6,467 bases of DNA. It comes from Spirochaetota bacterium. Lineage in GTDB: Bacteria; Spirochaetota; Spirochaetia; Treponematales; UBA12059. Of this stretch, positions 5,573 through 6,467 are shown one piece after another. The stretch covers positions 1-6,467 of the forward strand of contig JAKQNL010000073.1 in assembly GCA_029565815.1 (NCBI GenBank), given 5' to 3'. The notes under the pieces were generated by a model. The model was not told where the DNA came from and ran no database searches. It saw only the letters and a program-made list of their open reading frames with translations. The position numbers were made by a program, and so were the translations under genes. Numbering within the stretch: position 1 is the first letter of the stretch; every line of letters begins with the position of its first letter.

Positions 5573-5585
5573 CAAAGCTTCCTAC
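5573..5585 (+). repeat. Partial fourth copy of the junction repeat
   Basis: CAAAGCTTCCTAC shares the CAAAGCTTC core of copy 1 and then agrees at TA. The cores of copy 3 and this copy are 20 bp apart, about two helical turns. It is short enough to be coincidence, but its position next to copy 3 makes a relic or a second binding site plausible. Confidence 0.35.
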
Positions 5586-5598
5586 CACGCAGGCAGGC

Positions 5599-5634
5599 TC
5601 GACGTGAATCGGCTTTTTGCGCTACTATGCGCAA
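5599..5634 (+). promoter_or_regulatory. Candidate purD promoter with a dyad around its -10
   Basis: TTGCGC (5617-5622) and GCGCAA (5629-5634) are perfect inverted hexamers flanking TACTAT (5623-5628), a 4/6 match to a -10 box. TCGACG (5599-5604) 18 bp upstream is a 4/6 match to a -35 box. The dyad could be an operator or a small hairpin 27 bases before the purD start. The promoter match is weak on its own; the exact dyad is the better evidence. Confidence 0.3.
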
Positions 5635-5661
5635 CCACCACAGTACAAGGCGGCTTTTCTT

Positions 5662-6467
5662 ATGAAAACACTGGTTTTGGGCAATGGTGCCCGCGAACAT
5701 GCGCTTGCATGGGCTTTTTCCAAGTCGCGGCGCAACACTGGCCTGTTCTGCATGCCCGGCAATGCCGGCACCGAAGAGCTGGCTGTGAACATAGCGGGCA
5801 ATCCTCTGGATCCAGCATCCTGTGTGCGGACCTGGAAGGAATGCGGCGCTGACCTGGTGGTCATTGGGCCGGAAGGCCCCCTGGCAGCCGGTGTTGCCGA
5901 CGCGCTTCGGGCAGAGGGCGCATTGGTGTTCGGCCCGGGCAAGGAAGCAGCCCGCTTGGAGGCAAGTAAGGCTTTTGCCCGATCCTTCTCCGACCGGGCG
6001 TCCATACGATCAGCCCGCACGGACCGATTCGCGTCGTTTCCGGATTTCGAGACCTGGCTTGCGTCAAAACGCGACAGCCAGGGAACACAGCGCGTGGTGC
6101 TTAAAAAAAGCGGACTGGCCGCCGGTAAGGGCGTGCTCGAATCCGACGACCCTAGCGAACTGACCAGCTTTGCACGCTCCGTGCTTAAAGACGACGAGCT
6201 GTTGGCGGAAGAATTCTTAACAGGGTACGAGCTGTCCGTGTTTGCCCTAACCGACGGTAAGCGTTATATAACCTTCCCGGCGGCGGCCGACCACAAGAAA
6301 GCCCTGCCGGACAACAAGGGTCCCAATACCGGCGGCATGGGCGCCGTGTGCCCGGTGCCCAGCGCGGATCGCGTCCTTATGGAACGTATAGATAACGAGA
6401 TTGTTGCGCCAACCTTCGAGCGCATGGCCCAGGAGAACCTGGGCTACCGCGGCGTCGTGTTTTTCGG
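5662..6467 (+). CDS. purD: Phosphoribosylamine-glycine ligase (GAR synthetase), 3' end cut by the window
   Basis: It joins phosphoribosylamine and glycine using ATP to make GAR, step 2 of purine synthesis and the direct follow-on from PurF. ATG 5662 is supported by AAGGCGG (5647-5653) 8 bases upstream and by the standard N-terminus MKTLVLGNGAREHALAW. The 268 codons present cover the N-terminal domain (VVIGPEGPLAAG, 66-77), the start of the ATP-grasp region (EAARLEASKAFA, 95-106), the glycine-rich loop GLAAGKGV (151-158), EEFLTGYELSV (183-193) and the signature NKGPNTGGMGA (218-228). The family is usually about 420-430 residues, so roughly the last 150 are missing because of the window edge, not damage. 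The usual KADGLAAGKGV reads KKSGLAAGKGV here, and the usual GIPTA segment reads SIRSA. Unlike purF-purM-purN it is set off by a hypothetical gene and a 248-bp gap, and likely has its own promoter. Confidence 0.96.
   Translation, partial: MKTLVLGNGAREHALAWAFSKSRRNTGLFCMPGNAGTEELAVNIAGNPLDPASCVRTWKECGADLVVIGPEGPLAAGVADALRAEGALVFGPGKEAARLEASKAFARSFSDRASIRSARTDRFASFPDFETWLASKRDSQGTQRVVLKKSGLAAGKGVLESDDPSELTSFARSVLKDDELLAEEFLTGYELSVFALTDGKRYITFPAAADHKKALPDNKGPNTGGMGAVCPVPSADRVLMERIDNEIVAPTFERMAQENLGYRGVVFF

Noticed and set aside
4867..5585. CRISPR array
   Set aside because: There are only three full copies in mixed orientation, with spacers of 536 and 106 bp, one of which is a gene.
4856..5661. 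Purine riboswitch or PurR/PurBox operator
   Set aside because: No purine aptamer core is visible, and the repeats do not match the E. coli PurR or B. subtilis PurBox sequences as known to me.
5604..5852. 82-residue + strand ORF overlapping the purD start
   Set aside because: It runs out of frame across the purD N-terminus, whose GNGAREHALAW motif is unambiguous in the other frame.
5662..6467. purD as a pseudogene because no stop is seen
   Set aside because: The frame is open with all expected motifs in order to the last base; it is simply cut by the window edge.

Overview
The window reads as chromosomal DNA from a spirochaete, most likely a GC-rich member of the Treponema group (Treponematales). 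The evidence is a 566-residue protein that resembles the spirochaete-restricted DUF5312 type, a short Lys-rich protein that looks like a Treponema conserved hypothetical, and GC-rich genes that still use the Ile codon ATA often. The assignment is by eye and from memory, without a search.

Layout, all on the + strand: (1) 3-83, the C-terminal end of an unidentified gene, followed by a short hairpin. (2) 141-1841, a DUF5312-like gene with its own sigma70-type promoter, which sits so close to the ATG that the transcript may be leaderless. (3) 1868-3289 purF, 3343-4305 purM and 4298-4855 purN. These are tightly packed and form a de novo purine operon: amidophosphoribosyltransferase (step 1), AIR synthetase (step 5) and GAR transformylase (step 3). 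A GC-rich hairpin with a T-rich tail lies between purF and purM. (4) 4904-5413, a 169-residue hypothetical gene. (5) 5414-5661, an AT-rich intergenic region. (6) 5662 to the window end, the first 268 codons of purD (GAR synthetase, step 2), cut off by the window edge.

The pathway genes are ordinary. The unusual part is the purN-purD junction (about 4856-5661). A 20-bp sequence, ATCCCAAAGCTTCGTAACAC, occurs at 4867-4886, as an exact inverted copy at 5423-5442, and as a 19/20 copy in the first orientation at 5549-5568, with a shorter partial copy at about 5573-5585. The first two copies frame the 169-residue gene. The second and third frame a 106-bp AT-rich core, giving a 146-148 bp MITE-like element that carries a strong -10 box and a 32-codon ORF. 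A run of eight G forms the ribosome-binding site of the 169-residue gene directly beside the first copy, a layout compatible with slipped-strand phase variation. This junction is the best candidate for undescribed biology: a mobile, invertible or RNA-structured module inserted into a purine operon.

Functionally, PurF makes phosphoribosylamine, PurD converts it to GAR, PurN formylates GAR, and PurM closes FGAM to AIR. The window therefore encodes steps 1, 2, 3 and 5. The enzymes for step 4 and for the steps after AIR are not in the window.
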